A DNA stretch of 64,000 nt from Aureimonas ureilytica DSM 18598 = NBRC 106430 (GCF_000382705.1 NZ_ARQE01000003.1:124001-188000); one strand, 5' to 3'; positions 25,535 to 35,919 are shown, numbered from the stretch's first letter. Program-made: numbers and translations. Notes: generated by a model from the letters alone, not told the origin.

Positions 25535-25555
25535 ACATGACATAACTTATCATGT
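25535..25555. promoter_or_regulatory. IRO-like box (RirA-type iron operator) upstream of exbB
   Basis: The near-palindrome ACATGACATAACTTATCATGT contains TGA-N9-TCA, which is the published core of the iron-responsive operator bound by the Rhizobiales iron regulator RirA. It lies 69 bases in front of the exbB ATG in an A+T-rich patch of an otherwise GC-rich divergent region. TonB-system genes are classic members of that regulon, so the position supports the call. Confidence 0.6.
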
Positions 25556-25623
25556 ATTGACGCACGCCGCCGACGGGGCCTCCCACCCGATCGAAGCCGG
25601 CGTCCCGCATTGGAAGGCCCGCC

Positions 25624-26748
<1,125 letters not shown>

Positions 26749-26755
26749 GGCGAAG

Positions 26756-27229
26756 ATGGGTGTCAGCCTTCGCAGCGGTGACGACGACGAGACCGGCGAA
26801 GTCGCCGACATCAACGTCACGCCCTTCATCGACGTCGTTCTGGTTCTCCTGATCATCTTCATGGTGGCGGCGCCGCTTTCCACCGTCGACGTGCCGGTGG
26901 ACCTGCCGGTCTCAAACGCCCAGCCGCAGGAGCGACCGACCGAGCCGCTGTTTCTCACCGTTTCGGACGATCTGAACCTCGTGATGGGCGAACAGCCGGT
27001 GGAGCGCGGCGCGCTGCAGGCCGCGCTCGACGCCAAGACCGGCGCCAAGCGCGACGAGCGCATCTTCCTGCGCGCCGACGAGACGGTCGCCTATGGCGAT
27101 CTGATGGAGGTCATGAACCTCCTGCGCTCGGCCGGCTATCTGAAGATCGCCCTGGTCGGGCTGGAATCGGCGCCCGCGCCCACCTCCACGCCCGCACCCG
27201 CCCCAACGGCCCCCGCCACGCAGCCATGA
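26756..27229 (+). CDS. exbD: Biopolymer transport protein ExbD
   Basis: A 157-residue single-pass partner of ExbB. The N-terminal cytosolic segment ends in [20 protein letters not shown], which contains the functional membrane Asp of the proton path. A periplasmic domain follows ([29 protein letters not shown]), ending in a short Pro/Thr/Ala tail. I use the ATG at 26756, seven bases after the exbB stop and before the family's first residues; an earlier in-frame start would lie inside exbB. Its stop overlaps the tonB start (ATGA). Confidence 0.95.
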   Translation: MGVSLRSGDDDETGEVADINVTPFIDVVLVLLIIFMVAAPLSTVDVPVDLPVSNAQPQERPTEPLFLTVSDDLNLVMGEQPVERGALQAALDAKTGAKRDERIFLRADETVAYGDLMEVMNLLRSAGYLKIALVGLESAPAPTSTPAPAPTAPATQP

Positions 27230-28143
27230 CGCTTCTTCACATCCAGGGAGGCGAGCGCGAGGGATCGGGCCTCGGTGCCCTGCGCTGGGGCGCGGCGGCG
27301 CTTGCCGTCGTCGCCTTTCATGCAAGCGCGGCCTTCTATGTCTCGCAGATGCCTCCGCCGCCGCCCGCGCCGCCCTTGGGCACGCCGGAAGCCGCCGTCC
27401 TGATCGACCTCGCCCCGCCCGCGCCGCCGCCAAGCGCGCCGGCCGCCGAGGCGCCGCCGACCGAAGAGCCCCTCGCCGAAACCCCGCCCGAGCCGGAACC
27501 TGCACCCGACCCCGAACCGGCCCCCTTGCCGCCCGAACCGGCGCCGCTCCCGCCCGAGCCCGCTCTGCCCGAACCGCCGCCGCCCGAGCCCGAGCCGGTG
27601 GTGGAGCCCGAGCCCGTGCCGGACCTGCCGAAGATGGAGGCGCCGCCGGAAGCGGCCTTGAATGCGCCCGTGCCGCTGCCGCGCCCGACGCCGCCGCCGC
27701 GCCCGCGCGTCGCCGAAAAGCCGCCGGAGCGCAAGGTGGAGCGCCCGCGCCGCGAGCGTCCGCGCGAAGAGGCCAAACCCCGGCCGCAGCGCCAGCAACG
27801 CGCCGCGCCGCCCCCTTCCCGCGCCTCGCAGGCGTCCAGCGCGCAATCGACGCAAGGGGCGACTCAGGCCTCCGCCTCGGAAGAGGCGCGTTGGCAATCG
27901 CAGGTTCGAGCGCGCGTCATGCGCTTCACGCGCACGCCCCGCGGCGGTGGAGTGGGTACGGTGACGGTGTCCTTCACGGTCGGACCATCGGGCACGGCGT
28001 CAGGCATCCGCGTGGCGCGCTCGTCCGGCAATCCGGTTCTGGATCAGGCCGCGCTCGACGTCGTGCGCCGCGCCAGTCCGTTCGCGTCTCCGCCATCCGG
28101 TGCCAGCAAATCCGTGACCTTGCCGCTCGCCTACAAGCGTTGA
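27226..28143 (+). CDS. tonB: TonB-family energy transducer
   Basis: A 305-residue periplasm-spanning protein. One membrane anchor lies at about residues 22-40 (AAALAVVAFHASAAFYVS). A long rod of Pro/Glu repeats follows (about residues 45-160), then a basic Arg/Pro stretch (160-200). The C-terminal TonB domain from about residue 220 contains WQSQVRARVMRF, GTVTVSFTVGPSGTASGIRV and SSGNPVLDQAALDVVRRASP. That domain docks the TonB box of outer-membrane receptors. The four-base overlap with exbD makes the complete ExbB-ExbD-TonB motor one operon. No TonB-dependent receptor gene lies in the window. Confidence 0.95.
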   Translation: MTLLHIQGGEREGSGLGALRWGAAALAVVAFHASAAFYVSQMPPPPPAPPLGTPEAAVLIDLAPPAPPPSAPAAEAPPTEEPLAETPPEPEPAPDPEPAPLPPEPAPLPPEPALPEPPPPEPEPVVEPEPVPDLPKMEAPPEAALNAPVPLPRPTPPPRPRVAEKPPERKVERPRRERPREEAKPRPQRQQRAAPPPSRASQASSAQSTQGATQASASEEARWQSQVRARVMRFTRTPRGGGVGTVTVSFTVGPSGTASGIRVARSSGNPVLDQAALDVVRRASPFASPPSGASKSVTLPLAYKR

Positions 28144-28337
28144 GCTGATCTGGAGCGCGTCCACACACAAAGAAGACGGAGCTCGCTTTCGCGCGCCAGG
28201 ATTTGGCGAGGAGACATCGCTCCGTTCTCACTTGCGACCATACGGGTCGATACCGACCGCCGAGCCGCCGAGCCGCGTGAAACGACAACTTAATTGTTTG
28301 CCGGGTATGGAATAAAACCTGCTCAAAGAGGTTTTTC

Positions 28338-29396
28338 ATGTTCGGTCGAAGCCGCTCCAAAAGCACCCTTGTCAGCGATGCGGAACAAATCGAATCCAAC
28401 GCACAACGGCTGCACCTGCTCGAAGAGCAGGGCGGGATCGGGCTTTGGGACGTGAAAGTCGCCGAAGGCGATCCCGCCGACCCGAACAGCCAATGGCGCT
28501 ACTCTTCGGACCTGCGGCGAATGCTCGGCTACCGCACGGAAGCCGAGTTTCCGAACAGTATGGCCTCCTGGACGAACAGTATCCATCCCGACGACGCCGA
28601 ACGTTCCTTTGCGGATCTCGGCGCATTCGTCGCGGATCGGACCGGCGAGGCTCGTCTCACCATGACGTTCCGGCTGCGCGTCGGCGACGGTTCGTATCGT
28701 TGGTTCAGCTCCACCGGCGGCGCCTTGCGCGATGCGGCCGGCAAGGTTCTTCGCCTGGGCGGCGCGCTTCGCGACCTCCACGACGAGAAATGCCTGCTGA
28801 TGGAACTCGAGGCGTTCCGCAACGCGCAGACGCTGGCCACCAGCGCCGCCTCCTCGGCCATGGAGGAAATGGCGGCCAACATCGCGCAGAATGCCGACAA
28901 CGCGGTCCGAACGGAGAAGGTGGCCGCCCATGCCTCACGCAATGCCGAACAGACCCGCCAATCCGTGAACGAAGCGGTCGGCTCGATCCGGATCATCGCC
29001 GAGAAGATCCGGATCATCCAGGAAATCGCGCGCCAGACGGATCTTCTCGCCCTCAACGCGGCCATCGAGGCCGCCCGCGCCGGTCAGCACGGCAAGGGTT
29101 TCGCCGTGGTTGCCTCGGAGGTGCGGAAGCTGGCGGAGCGATCGCAGGTCGCCGCGACCGATATCGGAACCCTGTCGTCGACAACCCTCAAGCTCTCGGA
29201 ACAGGCCAGCCGGATGCTCGCGGATCTGATGCCCGACATCGACAAGACCACAGAGCTGGTGCGCGAGATCTCGTCCGCCTGCGGTGAGCAGAATATCGGC
29301 GCACAGCAGATCAACGAGGCGCTTCACAAGTTGAACGGCGGCTCACCGGTGACCCGGCCCGGCGATGGGCGTCCGCGGATCCGACAGGCCGCCTGA
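28338..29396 (+). CDS. Soluble PAS-domain methyl-accepting chemotaxis protein
   Basis: A compact 352-residue chemoreceptor without membrane segments. Residues ~20-150 form a PAS/PAC sensor ([14 protein letters not shown] at the start, [34 protein letters not shown]). Residues ~155-335 form a short signalling hairpin whose tip, from residue 231, is identical over 41 residues to that of the transmembrane receptor at 10163-11812. No HAMP domain separates the two parts. The Ser/Pro/Arg tail is short. AGAGG precedes the ATG. It probably senses a cytosolic redox or small-molecule state through PAS, but the cofactor is not evident. It stands alone after tonB, with a 194-base gap. Confidence 0.9.
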   Translation: MFGRSRSKSTLVSDAEQIESNAQRLHLLEEQGGIGLWDVKVAEGDPADPNSQWRYSSDLRRMLGYRTEAEFPNSMASWTNSIHPDDAERSFADLGAFVADRTGEARLTMTFRLRVGDGSYRWFSSTGGALRDAAGKVLRLGGALRDLHDEKCLLMELEAFRNAQTLATSAASSAMEEMAANIAQNADNAVRTEKVAAHASRNAEQTRQSVNEAVGSIRIIAEKIRIIQEIARQTDLLALNAAIEAARAGQHGKGFAVVASEVRKLAERSQVAATDIGTLSSTTLKLSEQASRMLADLMPDIDKTTELVREISSACGEQNIGAQQINEALHKLNGGSPVTRPGDGRPRIRQAA

Positions 29397-29508
29397 CCGC
29401 GCCCATAGTCACGCCCCTGGCGCGCGTCGCGCGGACCGTGACGAGACACGGGGGGCGCTTCCGCCCATGGCCACGCCCTTGCCGAACCGGCCCGGCCCGG
29501 CAGGCCGA

Positions 29509-30066
29509 TCACCGACGCGCGCTGGCGCGGGCCGGCGAACCGGGAAGCGGTGCGATCCGCTTCCAGAACAGGATCGTGCTGGACATCCGGCCGTGGGGCG
29601 TGAAGGCGAAATGCGGGATCAGGCCGGCGCGCTCGAAGCCGAGCCGCTCGTAGAGCGAGGCCGCGCCCTCCTCTTCGGCCGTGTCGAGCACGAGATGGCT
29701 CTTGCCGCGTTCGCACGCCAAGGTCTCGGCCGCCGCCATAAGCGCGCTGGCGATGCCCTGCCCGCGATGCGACAGGCGGGTCATGAGCTTGCCGATCTCG
29801 GCGCGATGCGGCTGGTTCGGCGGAAAGCCGAGGAACAGCGTGACCGTCCCGACGATCCGCTCCCCCTCGAACGCGCCGAGGACCACGCGCTCGCCGCGCC
29901 CGGCCGCTTCCAGCGAGCCCGTCCAGAAGTCGCGTGCCTCCTCGAACGCCAGCGGATGGAGGAAGCTGACCGAACCGCCGCTCGCCACCGTTTCCACCAG
30001 AAGCGAGGCGAGATCGTCGAGCGCGGCGGGCGTCGCGGCAATGGGACGGATGCACCAGTCGGACAT
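29509..30066 (-). CDS. GNAT-family N-acetyltransferase
   Basis: A 185-residue GNAT protein. The acetyl-CoA site is in IGKLMTRLSHRGQGIASALM (R/Q-x-x-G-x-G/A type), the central strand is IVGTVTLFLGFP, and the C-terminal LVLDTAEEEGAASLYERLGF is the usual end of the fold. The start is the ATG at 30066, with GGAG at good spacing. It is four bases beyond the end of the XRE-cupin regulator gene on the same strand, so the two are co-transcribed. The acceptor substrate is unknown; relatives include acetyltransferases that inactivate amino-acid analogues. Confidence 0.88.
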   Translation of the reverse strand: MSDWCIRPIAATPAALDDLASLLVETVASGGSVSFLHPLAFEEARDFWTGSLEAAGRGERVVLGAFEGERIVGTVTLFLGFPPNQPHRAEIGKLMTRLSHRGQGIASALMAAAETLACERGKSHLVLDTAEEEGAASLYERLGFERAGLIPHFAFTPHGRMSSTILFWKRIAPLPGSPARASARR

Positions 30067-30070
30067 GGGT

Positions 30071-30637
30071 TCAGCTCCGTGTGAGGGCGACGCAGTAGAA
30101 GCAGGATCGGTCGGTCTCGTTGGAAAAGATGACCTCACCGGGCGCGCCGAAGCCGAGGCAATCGCCAGGGCCGAGGTCGAACAGGTCGCCGCCCTCGTGC
30201 AGGCGCAGATGCCCTTCCACGACGCGAACCACCTGCCGGATGCGCGCATAGGACGAGGCGGGCAGCACGACGCGCCCGCCGGGCGGCAGTTCCACATCCA
30301 CGATTTCGACCGGGTGCCAGGAGCGGGCGAAGGCCTGTCGGCGGCGATAGCCGGTTTCCGGGTCGGTCCACCAGGCTTCCTCGCCCGCGCGCTGCAAGCG
30401 CTTCTCGTCGCCTTCCGCGCGCACGAGGAGGCCGGCAAGGGTCAGGCCGAAGGCCTCGGCCAGCCGAACCAGGACGCCGGCCGTCGGGCTGACCTCGCCG
30501 CGCTCGATCTTGCTGATCGCGGCCTTGGACACGTCCGAGCGCTCAGCGAGATCCGCCAGCGACCAGTTCCGCGCCTCGCGCTCGGCGCGAATATGCTGCG
30601 CCAGCCGGCGCTCCGAATCGTCCACCAAATGATCCAT
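30071..30637 (-). CDS. XRE-family transcriptional regulator with cupin sensor domain
   Basis: A 188-residue regulator. The N-terminal helix-turn-helix spans residues 12-68 (WSLADLAERSDVSKAAISKIE, then RGEVSPTAGVLVRLAEAFGL). The C-terminal cupin covers about residues 95-180 (PPGGRVVLPASSYARIRQVV, then VVEGHLRLHEGGDLFDLGPGD). This architecture is that of PuuR/SutR-type regulators that sense small metabolites. It is followed four bases later by the GNAT gene, which it may control; self-regulation is likely but no operator was identified. Confidence 0.9.
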   Translation of the reverse strand: MDHLVDDSERRLAQHIRAEREARNWSLADLAERSDVSKAAISKIERGEVSPTAGVLVRLAEAFGLTLAGLLVRAEGDEKRLQRAGEEAWWTDPETGYRRRQAFARSWHPVEIVDVELPPGGRVVLPASSYARIRQVVRVVEGHLRLHEGGDLFDLGPGDCLGFGAPGEVIFSNETDRSCFYCVALTRS

Positions 30638-30706
30638 TCGTCTCTTTTACAAGACGACTGGATCAGTGGCTAGGGGGTCGGATCTTGGCGAGGGGCGGCT
30701 TGTGGC

Positions 30707-32038
30707 TTACGCCGCGGCGCCCACGAACCGCGCATCCGCCTCGTCCAAGAGCCGCCGGATTTGCGTCACTTCCAGCGAGGCATCGGGCGTGCAGTTGGCA
30801 TAGGTCAGCTTCTCGCCGGCCTTGATGGCCTGCGTCACCACGCCGCCCTCGGCGAGCCCCAGCGGCAGGCCGCCGGCGGCGCGGGCGTCCTCCCAGGTCA
30901 TGGCGAAGCCGCGATACTGGGTTTCGCCGATGCGCCCGAGCGTGTCGCCGGGAGCGAGATCGCGCTTGGCGACCGCGATGCATTCGCCGACCGGATGGTC
31001 GAGCGGCTCCAGATGCGGCGCGCCGCGCATCACCGCATGGATCGCCGACAGCGGCACCTCGATCGAGGTGAGGTGGAAGGGGCGGTAGAGCGCAAAGCAC
31101 GGGCCGGGGCCGACCTTGAGATCGGCGATGCGCTCCAGAACGCGCGGGTGCTTGGGCTTCACGATGCAGAAGACGCCGGGCGCGACGCCCTTGCCGATCG
31201 TGTAATCGACACAGCCGGGCCGCGAGAGAATGCCGCCGTCCTCCTTGGAGCAGAGAACCTGCGCAAGGCGCTCGGACGAGGCGTCCGGCCCGTGCATCCC
31301 CGGCACGTCGGGTTTGAGGCCCGTCGCATTGGCGATGGCGGTCATTTCCACCATGGTCTTGGAGCCGTCCACGAACTCCACCAGCATCCGGGCGTTCATG
31401 TTGCGCCGGATCGCCTCGGCTTCGTAATCTTCGGGCACGGCGGAAAAATCGAGCGCGTTGTTCTTGCCCTTGCCGGCGCAGACGATGTCGAGCCCGAGCG
31501 ACTGGGCGAGGCCGATCAGCTCGATCGTGGATTGCGGCTCGTCGCCGGCCGCGCCCGTATAGACGACGCCCGCGCGCTTGGCCTCGGCCTTGAGATAGCG
31601 GCCGATCGTGATGTCGGCCTCGACATTCAGCATGACGACATGCTTGCCGTTGCGAAAGGCGTCGAGCGCGATGCGCGTGCCCGCGCTCGGGCTGCCCGTC
31701 GCGTCGATCACGACGTCGATCCGCCCCGCCGCGCAGAAGGTGCGGAAATCCTCGACGATCGCGACCGCGCCGGCCTCGATCGCGGCATCCACAGCGGCGG
31801 GCGTGTCGGCCGAGCGCCCCGCGCCGTCTTCGTAGCCGGCAAAGCGCAAGGTCTCGCGCGCCCGGTCGGCCTTGGAGGTGGACACCGCGCCGAGCCGGAC
31901 GCCCGGCATCAGGAGAAGCTGCACCATGAGATCGGTGCCCATCTGGCCGGCGCCGGCCAGACCCACCGTGACCGGGCCCCGCTCGTCCGCATAGGCCAGA
32001 AGTTCGGCCGCAAGGCCCACCCGCGCGATCCGGTCCAT
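30707..32038 (-). CDS. NAD(P)-dependent homoserine-dehydrogenase-like oxidoreductase with SAF domain
   Basis: A 443-residue protein of the group described as predicted homoserine dehydrogenase with C-terminal SAF domain. A Rossmann fold lies at about residues 22-50 (TVGLAGAGQMGTDLMVQLLL), followed by VDVVIDATGSPSAGTRIALD and GAAGDEPQSTIELIGLAQSL. The catalytic-type region contains AGKGKNNALDF. The SAF domain is near residues 355-430 (ECIAVAKRDLAPGDTLGRIG). True homoserine dehydrogenases lack SAF. The family often sits with sugar-acid or branched-carbon catabolism genes, but here the neighbours give no pathway. It diverges from the tctD-like gene across a 202-base gap. Confidence 0.85.
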   Translation of the reverse strand: MDRIARVGLAAELLAYADERGPVTVGLAGAGQMGTDLMVQLLLMPGVRLGAVSTSKADRARETLRFAGYEDGAGRSADTPAAVDAAIEAGAVAIVEDFRTFCAAGRIDVVIDATGSPSAGTRIALDAFRNGKHVVMLNVEADITIGRYLKAEAKRAGVVYTGAAGDEPQSTIELIGLAQSLGLDIVCAGKGKNNALDFSAVPEDYEAEAIRRNMNARMLVEFVDGSKTMVEMTAIANATGLKPDVPGMHGPDASSERLAQVLCSKEDGGILSRPGCVDYTIGKGVAPGVFCIVKPKHPRVLERIADLKVGPGPCFALYRPFHLTSIEVPLSAIHAVMRGAPHLEPLDHPVGECIAVAKRDLAPGDTLGRIGETQYRGFAMTWEDARAAGGLPLGLAEGGVVTQAIKAGEKLTYANCTPDASLEVTQIRRLLDEADARFVGAAA

Positions 32039-32240
32039 GGCCGATTCCTTCTCATCCCTGCCCGTCCGAGCGACGCGGCCTCGGGCGGGGATAAGGGGTC
32101 TTGCCGTTCGGGATCAACCTCCTTGCGCGCAAGCGGCGCATCGCACCCTGCGGCAAGGGGGACGCGCGCCCGTTTGCAAAGCGCCGGGCGCTCCCTATGC
32201 TCACACCGACGTCACAGGGATCGGACAGGCACCCCTCGCC

Positions 32241-32948
32241 ATGCGCATGCTTCTGGTGGAAGACAATGAGGGCCTTGGCGACGCGGTCAACCGGCATCTG
32301 CGCAATGCCGGCCATTCCGTGGAATGGGTGCGCTCGGGCGAGGACGCGCTGGAGGCCTTCCAGATCGAGCCCTTCGACGCCGTCATTCTCGACCTGAATC
32401 TGCCGGGGCGCGACGGATTGTCCGTGATCGCCGAACTCAGGCGCGGGCGCTCCACCGTTCCCGTCCTCGTCGTCACCGCGCGGGCCGAGATCGACGACAA
32501 GATCAGCCTTCTCGATCAGGGCGCCGACGACTATCTCGTGAAGCCCTTCGACCTGCGCGAACTGGAAGCGCGGCTGCGCGCGCTTCTGCGCCGCCCGGCC
32601 GGGCAGACCACGAGCGTCGCGCGCGTCGGCGATGTCGAGATGGACATGGCCGGCCATCTCGTGACCGTTGGCGGGCGGGCGGTGGATCTCGGCCGGCGCG
32701 AGTTCCGTCTTCTGGAAATCCTCCTGTCGAAGCCGGGCGTCGTCGTGCAGAAGGAGCAGCTCATGGCGCAGCTCTTCTCCTATGACGAAATGGTCTCCAC
32801 CAACGCCCTGGAGCTCTACGTCTCGCGCCTGCGCCGCAAGCTGGAGGGCGCCTCCGTCGAGATCGCCACCGTGCGGGGCGCCGGCTATGTCGCGCGCATC
32901 AACGATTCCGGTCCGGCCAAACCGGCCGAGGACCGGAAAAACGCCTGA
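32241..32948 (+). CDS. tctD: TctD-like OmpR-family response regulator
   Basis: A 235-residue two-component regulator. The receiver begins MRMLLVEDNEGLGDAVNRHL. The phosphoacceptor is Asp51 in AVILDLNLPGRDG, with Lys101 in DDYLVKPFDLRELEARLRAL. The winged-helix DNA-binding domain runs from about residue 130 (RREFRLLEILLSKPGVVVQK; TNALELYVSRLRRKLEG; TVRGAGYVA). The closest named relatives are TctD/QseB regulators. The start at 32241 lies at the family N-terminus. It overlaps the sensor gene by one base (TGATG). The tctCBA operon it presumably controls starts 3.7 kb downstream, beyond a two-gene insertion on the other strand. Confidence 0.9.
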   Translation: MRMLLVEDNEGLGDAVNRHLRNAGHSVEWVRSGEDALEAFQIEPFDAVILDLNLPGRDGLSVIAELRRGRSTVPVLVVTARAEIDDKISLLDQGADDYLVKPFDLRELEARLRALLRRPAGQTTSVARVGDVEMDMAGHLVTVGGRAVDLGRREFRLLEILLSKPGVVVQKEQLMAQLFSYDEMVSTNALELYVSRLRRKLEGASVEIATVRGAGYVARINDSGPAKPAEDRKNA

Positions 32949-35443
32949 TGGACGCGCCCGCGCCGCCCGCCGCGCGGCCGGCCGACCGAGCCCGCCGGCC
33001 CGTCTCGATCCGCCGCCGCATTCTGGTCTTTGCCGGCGCGCTGCTGCTCCTGGCCGCCGTCGGGCTCGTCTTCTTCATTCGCGACTATGCCGAGCGCTCC
33101 TCCGACCGCGCCTTCGACCGGCTGCTCGGCGCTTCGGCGCTGACCATCGCGGGCGCGGTGCAGCTCGAGAACGGCCGCGTCACCGTGGAACTGCCGCTCG
33201 CCTCCTTCGCCATGTTTTCGGGCGAGGACCGCATCTTCTACGCCGTGGAATCGCCGCTCGGCGAGAATGTCACGGGCGAAACCGATCTGTCCGCCGGACT
33301 GCCGCCCGCCAGCGCGAGCGATCCGGTCTTTGCCGACAAGCCATATCGCGACGAGCCGGTGCGGGTCGCGAGCGTCGGGCGGCTCGTCTCCACCGCCGAG
33401 GGCACGGGCTGGGTGACGATCCGCGTCGCCGAAACGCGGGGCGAGCGCAACGCTCTGGCGCGCGAAATCCTCAACAACGCCATTCTGCCCGTTCTCCTGA
33501 TGACGCTTCTGGCGCTGCTGCTTCTGTGGGTCGGCATCGGCCGGGTCTTCGCCCCGCTTCTGACGCTGGAGCGGCATCTGCGCGGGCGCTCGCCGGACGA
33601 TCTCTCGCCGGTCGATCTGCCCGCCCCCCTCGAAACCGCGCAGCTCGTCGGCGCCCTGAACGGCTTCACCGCCCGGCTGAAGCTCGCGCGCGAGCGGCTG
33701 GAAGCGCTGGTGGCGGAAGCCGCGCACGAGGTCCGCACGCCCTTGGCCTCGCTGCGCGCCCAGGCCGAGCTGGCGCTGGCCGAGCGCGACCCGGCGGCGC
33801 TGCGCCGCGATGTCGAGCGCATCCACGAGGGCGCGGTGCAGGCGAGCCAGCTCGTTTCGCAGCTTCTGATGGACGCGACCGTGACGCATCGCCTCGAAAA
33901 CCAGCCGGAGCCGACCCCCGTCGCGCCGCTCGCGCAGGAAGTCGTGCGCCGCCTCAGCCCCGACCTGTCGGAGCGGGTGCATCTCGCCATCGCGCCGGAC
34001 GCGGCGGAGGCCGAGCTCAGCGTCGACCGCGTGGTGCTGCGCGAGGCGATCCGCAATCTCGTGGACAATGCGCTGCGCTACAGCGACGAGGACGTGGACA
34101 TCCGCGTCGAGCGGGGCGACGACGCGCTCGTTCTTCGCGTCATGGACCGGGGGCCTGGCATTCCCGACCACGAGAAGCCGCTCGTCTTCGGCCGCTTCCG
34201 GCGCGGCGAAACGGGCACGCGGCGCGACCGGGGCGGATCGGGCCTGGGGCTAGCGATCGTCGCGCGCGTCGCAGAGGCGCAGGGAGGCGAGGTTCGGCTT
34301 CTGGACCGGCCGGGCGGCGGGCTCGACGTGCACTTGCGCCTTCCCACCGGCGCGCCGCCGAAGCAGGGACAGGCGCTCGGGCGTCGCCACGTCCTGTCGG
34401 GGCTGGCGCTGACGGCGGCGACGCTCGCCCTCCCCCGCCGCGCGCGGGCCGCGGCCGAGTTCGCCGCGCGCCGGCAGCCGGCGGCGGCCACCCTCCGGAT
34501 TGCCGGCGCGACGGACACCGGCCTCTTCTCCCATCTCATCCGCGCCTTCCAGCGCGAGCGGCCGGACGTCGCCGTCATCTACGAGGAAGACGAGACCCGC
34601 GCCGTCTACGACCGGCTCGTCCGGCCCGGCGCCGCCGCGCCCGATCTCGTGGTCAGCTCTGCCTCCGACCTTCAGGTGAAGTTCGTCAACGAGGGACTGG
34701 CGCGCGCCTATGCGCCCGAGCGGCTCGCCAGCATTCCGGACTGGGCGCGCTGGCGCTCGGAGGTCTTCGGCTTCAGCTTCGAGCCCGCCGTGATCGTCTA
34801 CAACCGCAATCTCGTGTCCGAGGCCGAAGCGCCGCGCACGCATCTTCAGCTCGCCGAGCTTCTGGAGCGCGAGGCCCGGCGCTTCACGGGGCGCGTGGGC
34901 ACCTACGACGTGGCGCGCAGCGGCGTCGGCTATCTCCTGGCGACGCAGGATCAGGCCATCTCCTCCTATTTCTGGCGTCTGGCCGCCGCCTTCGGCCGCA
35001 TCGACGTGCAGCTCACCGCCTCCAGCCCCGCGATCCTCGACCGGCTCGTCACCGGGGAGCTCGCCATCGGCTACAACATCATCGGCTCCTACGCCTTCGC
35101 GCGGCAGGACGCCGGAGCGCCGATCGGCATCATCGTGCCGGACGACTACGTGCTCGTCTTCTCGCGCTCCTTCCTGATCCCGGAGGGCGCGCCCCGGCCC
35201 GATCTCGCCGAAGCCTTCATCGACTTCACGCTCTCTCCCGCCGGTCAGGCGGTGCTGGCGGGCCCCGCCGCGCTCGGCGCCCTGCTCGGCGGCGACGGGC
35301 GCTGGACGGCGGAGCGCATCGCCGCCCTCGGCCAGGGCGCGGTGCAGCCCATCCGCTTCAGCCCCTCGCTTCTCGTCGGCCTCGATCGGCAGCGGCGCGA
35401 ACGCTTCCTCGCCACCTGGCGCGAAATCGTCTCGCCGCACTGA
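32948..35443 (+). CDS. TctE-like sensor histidine kinase fused to a periplasmic solute-binding protein
   Basis: An 831-residue fusion. Residues 1-466 are a normal TctE-type kinase: TM1 at about 24-44, a periplasmic sensor, TM2 at about 176-197, HAMP, H-box AHEVRTPLASLR with His260, N-box around Asn370-Asn374, G1 DRGPGIP, G2 GGSGLGLAI. Without any stop, LGRRHVLSGLALTAATLALP (about 478-496) follows, a twin-Arg signal or membrane segment ending in an ARA cleavage-like site. Then comes a complete extracellular-binding-protein domain of the iron/AfuA class (residues ~513-831: ATLRIAGATDTGLF, VYDRLVRPGAAAPDLVVSSA, ELAIGYNIIGSYAF, TLSPAGQAVLAGP). The kinase catalytic parts are cytosolic and the new segment would put the binding protein in the periplasm. 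The frame is continuous and the composition uniform, so a simple assembly artefact is unlikely though not excluded. Confidence 0.88.
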   Translation: MDAPAPPAARPADRARRPVSIRRRILVFAGALLLLAAVGLVFFIRDYAERSSDRAFDRLLGASALTIAGAVQLENGRVTVELPLASFAMFSGEDRIFYAVESPLGENVTGETDLSAGLPPASASDPVFADKPYRDEPVRVASVGRLVSTAEGTGWVTIRVAETRGERNALAREILNNAILPVLLMTLLALLLLWVGIGRVFAPLLTLERHLRGRSPDDLSPVDLPAPLETAQLVGALNGFTARLKLARERLEALVAEAAHEVRTPLASLRAQAELALAERDPAALRRDVERIHEGAVQASQLVSQLLMDATVTHRLENQPEPTPVAPLAQEVVRRLSPDLSERVHLAIAPDAAEAELSVDRVVLREAIRNLVDNALRYSDEDVDIRVERGDDALVLRVMDRGPGIPDHEKPLVFGRFRRGETGTRRDRGGSGLGLAIVARVAEAQGGEVRLLDRPGGGLDVHLRLPTGAPPKQGQALGRRHVLSGLALTAATLALPRRARAAAEFAARRQPAAATLRIAGATDTGLFSHLIRAFQRERPDVAVIYEEDETRAVYDRLVRPGAAAPDLVVSSASDLQVKFVNEGLARAYAPERLASIPDWARWRSEVFGFSFEPAVIVYNRNLVSEAEAPRTHLQLAELLEREARRFTGRVGTYDVARSGVGYLLATQDQAISSYFWRLAAAFGRIDVQLTASSPAILDRLVTGELAIGYNIIGSYAFARQDAGAPIGIIVPDDYVLVFSRSFLIPEGAPRPDLAEAFIDFTLSPAGQAVLAGPAALGALLGGDGRWTAERIAALGQGAVQPIRFSPSLLVGLDRQRRERFLATWREIVSPH

Positions 35444-35457
35444 AAGGGAAACATGCG

Positions 35458-35919
35458 TCAGGGGCGCTGTTTCAGTAAGAGTTGAATAGCGAACGCAATC
35501 CGGTCCTTCGAGCCGGCCGCTCGCAGATTGCTGATCGCCGTTTCGGCCAATTGGATTGCAGTCAGAGCGGTCGCTCGATTAACGCGGTGGAAAGGATCGT
35601 AATCCGCTTTGTGCCGCTGTTCCTGCAGCGTCCTGAAGGCGTCGCCGACTTGGGTGAGGTCGGGCGGGAACCCAAGATTGCGAAGTTGCGCACAAGCCGT
35701 CTTCGCCTCGCCGTGATTGAGCGCCCGATAGGTTTGGCGCCAAGCTTTATCGGCGCGATTTTGGCCAGTCCCGACTAGTCGATCAGCGCAATCGCGCGCT
35801 ACGGCATGGAACAGAGCGTAATACGCTGTGCTGATCGAGCGTTTGAGATCGGCCTGACGAGGCTTCTTGGGACTTGCCTTCGCCAATCGCCGCGCGGTTC
35901 CCAGCAAATCGTCACTCAT
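35458..35919 (-). CDS. HEPN-like small protein
   Basis: A 153-residue all-helical soluble protein. The segment RSISTAYYALFHAVARDCAD (residues 27-46), the YRALNHG stretch (64-70) and RHKADYDP (102-109) are the pattern seen in HEPN proteins, the RNase/toxin or nucleotide-binding superfamily. The Arg/His of RHKADYD could be the catalytic or binding residues. It overlaps the upstream 99-residue gene by one base (TGATG), so the two are co-translated. G+C is clearly lower than around it: one hand-counted 60-base sample gives 55%, against over 80% in a sample of the neighbouring sensor gene. The family call rests on pattern recognition only. Confidence 0.7.
   Translation of the reverse strand: MSDDLLGTARRLAKASPKKPRQADLKRSISTAYYALFHAVARDCADRLVGTGQNRADKAWRQTYRALNHGEAKTACAQLRNLGFPPDLTQVGDAFRTLQEQRHKADYDPFHRVNRATALTAIQLAETAISNLRAAGSKDRIAFAIQLLLKQRP

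Noticed and set aside
27355..27800. Pro/Glu repeat DNA in tonB considered as a tandem repeat locus.
   Set aside because: It is the normal periplasmic rod of TonB; the units are irregular at DNA level.
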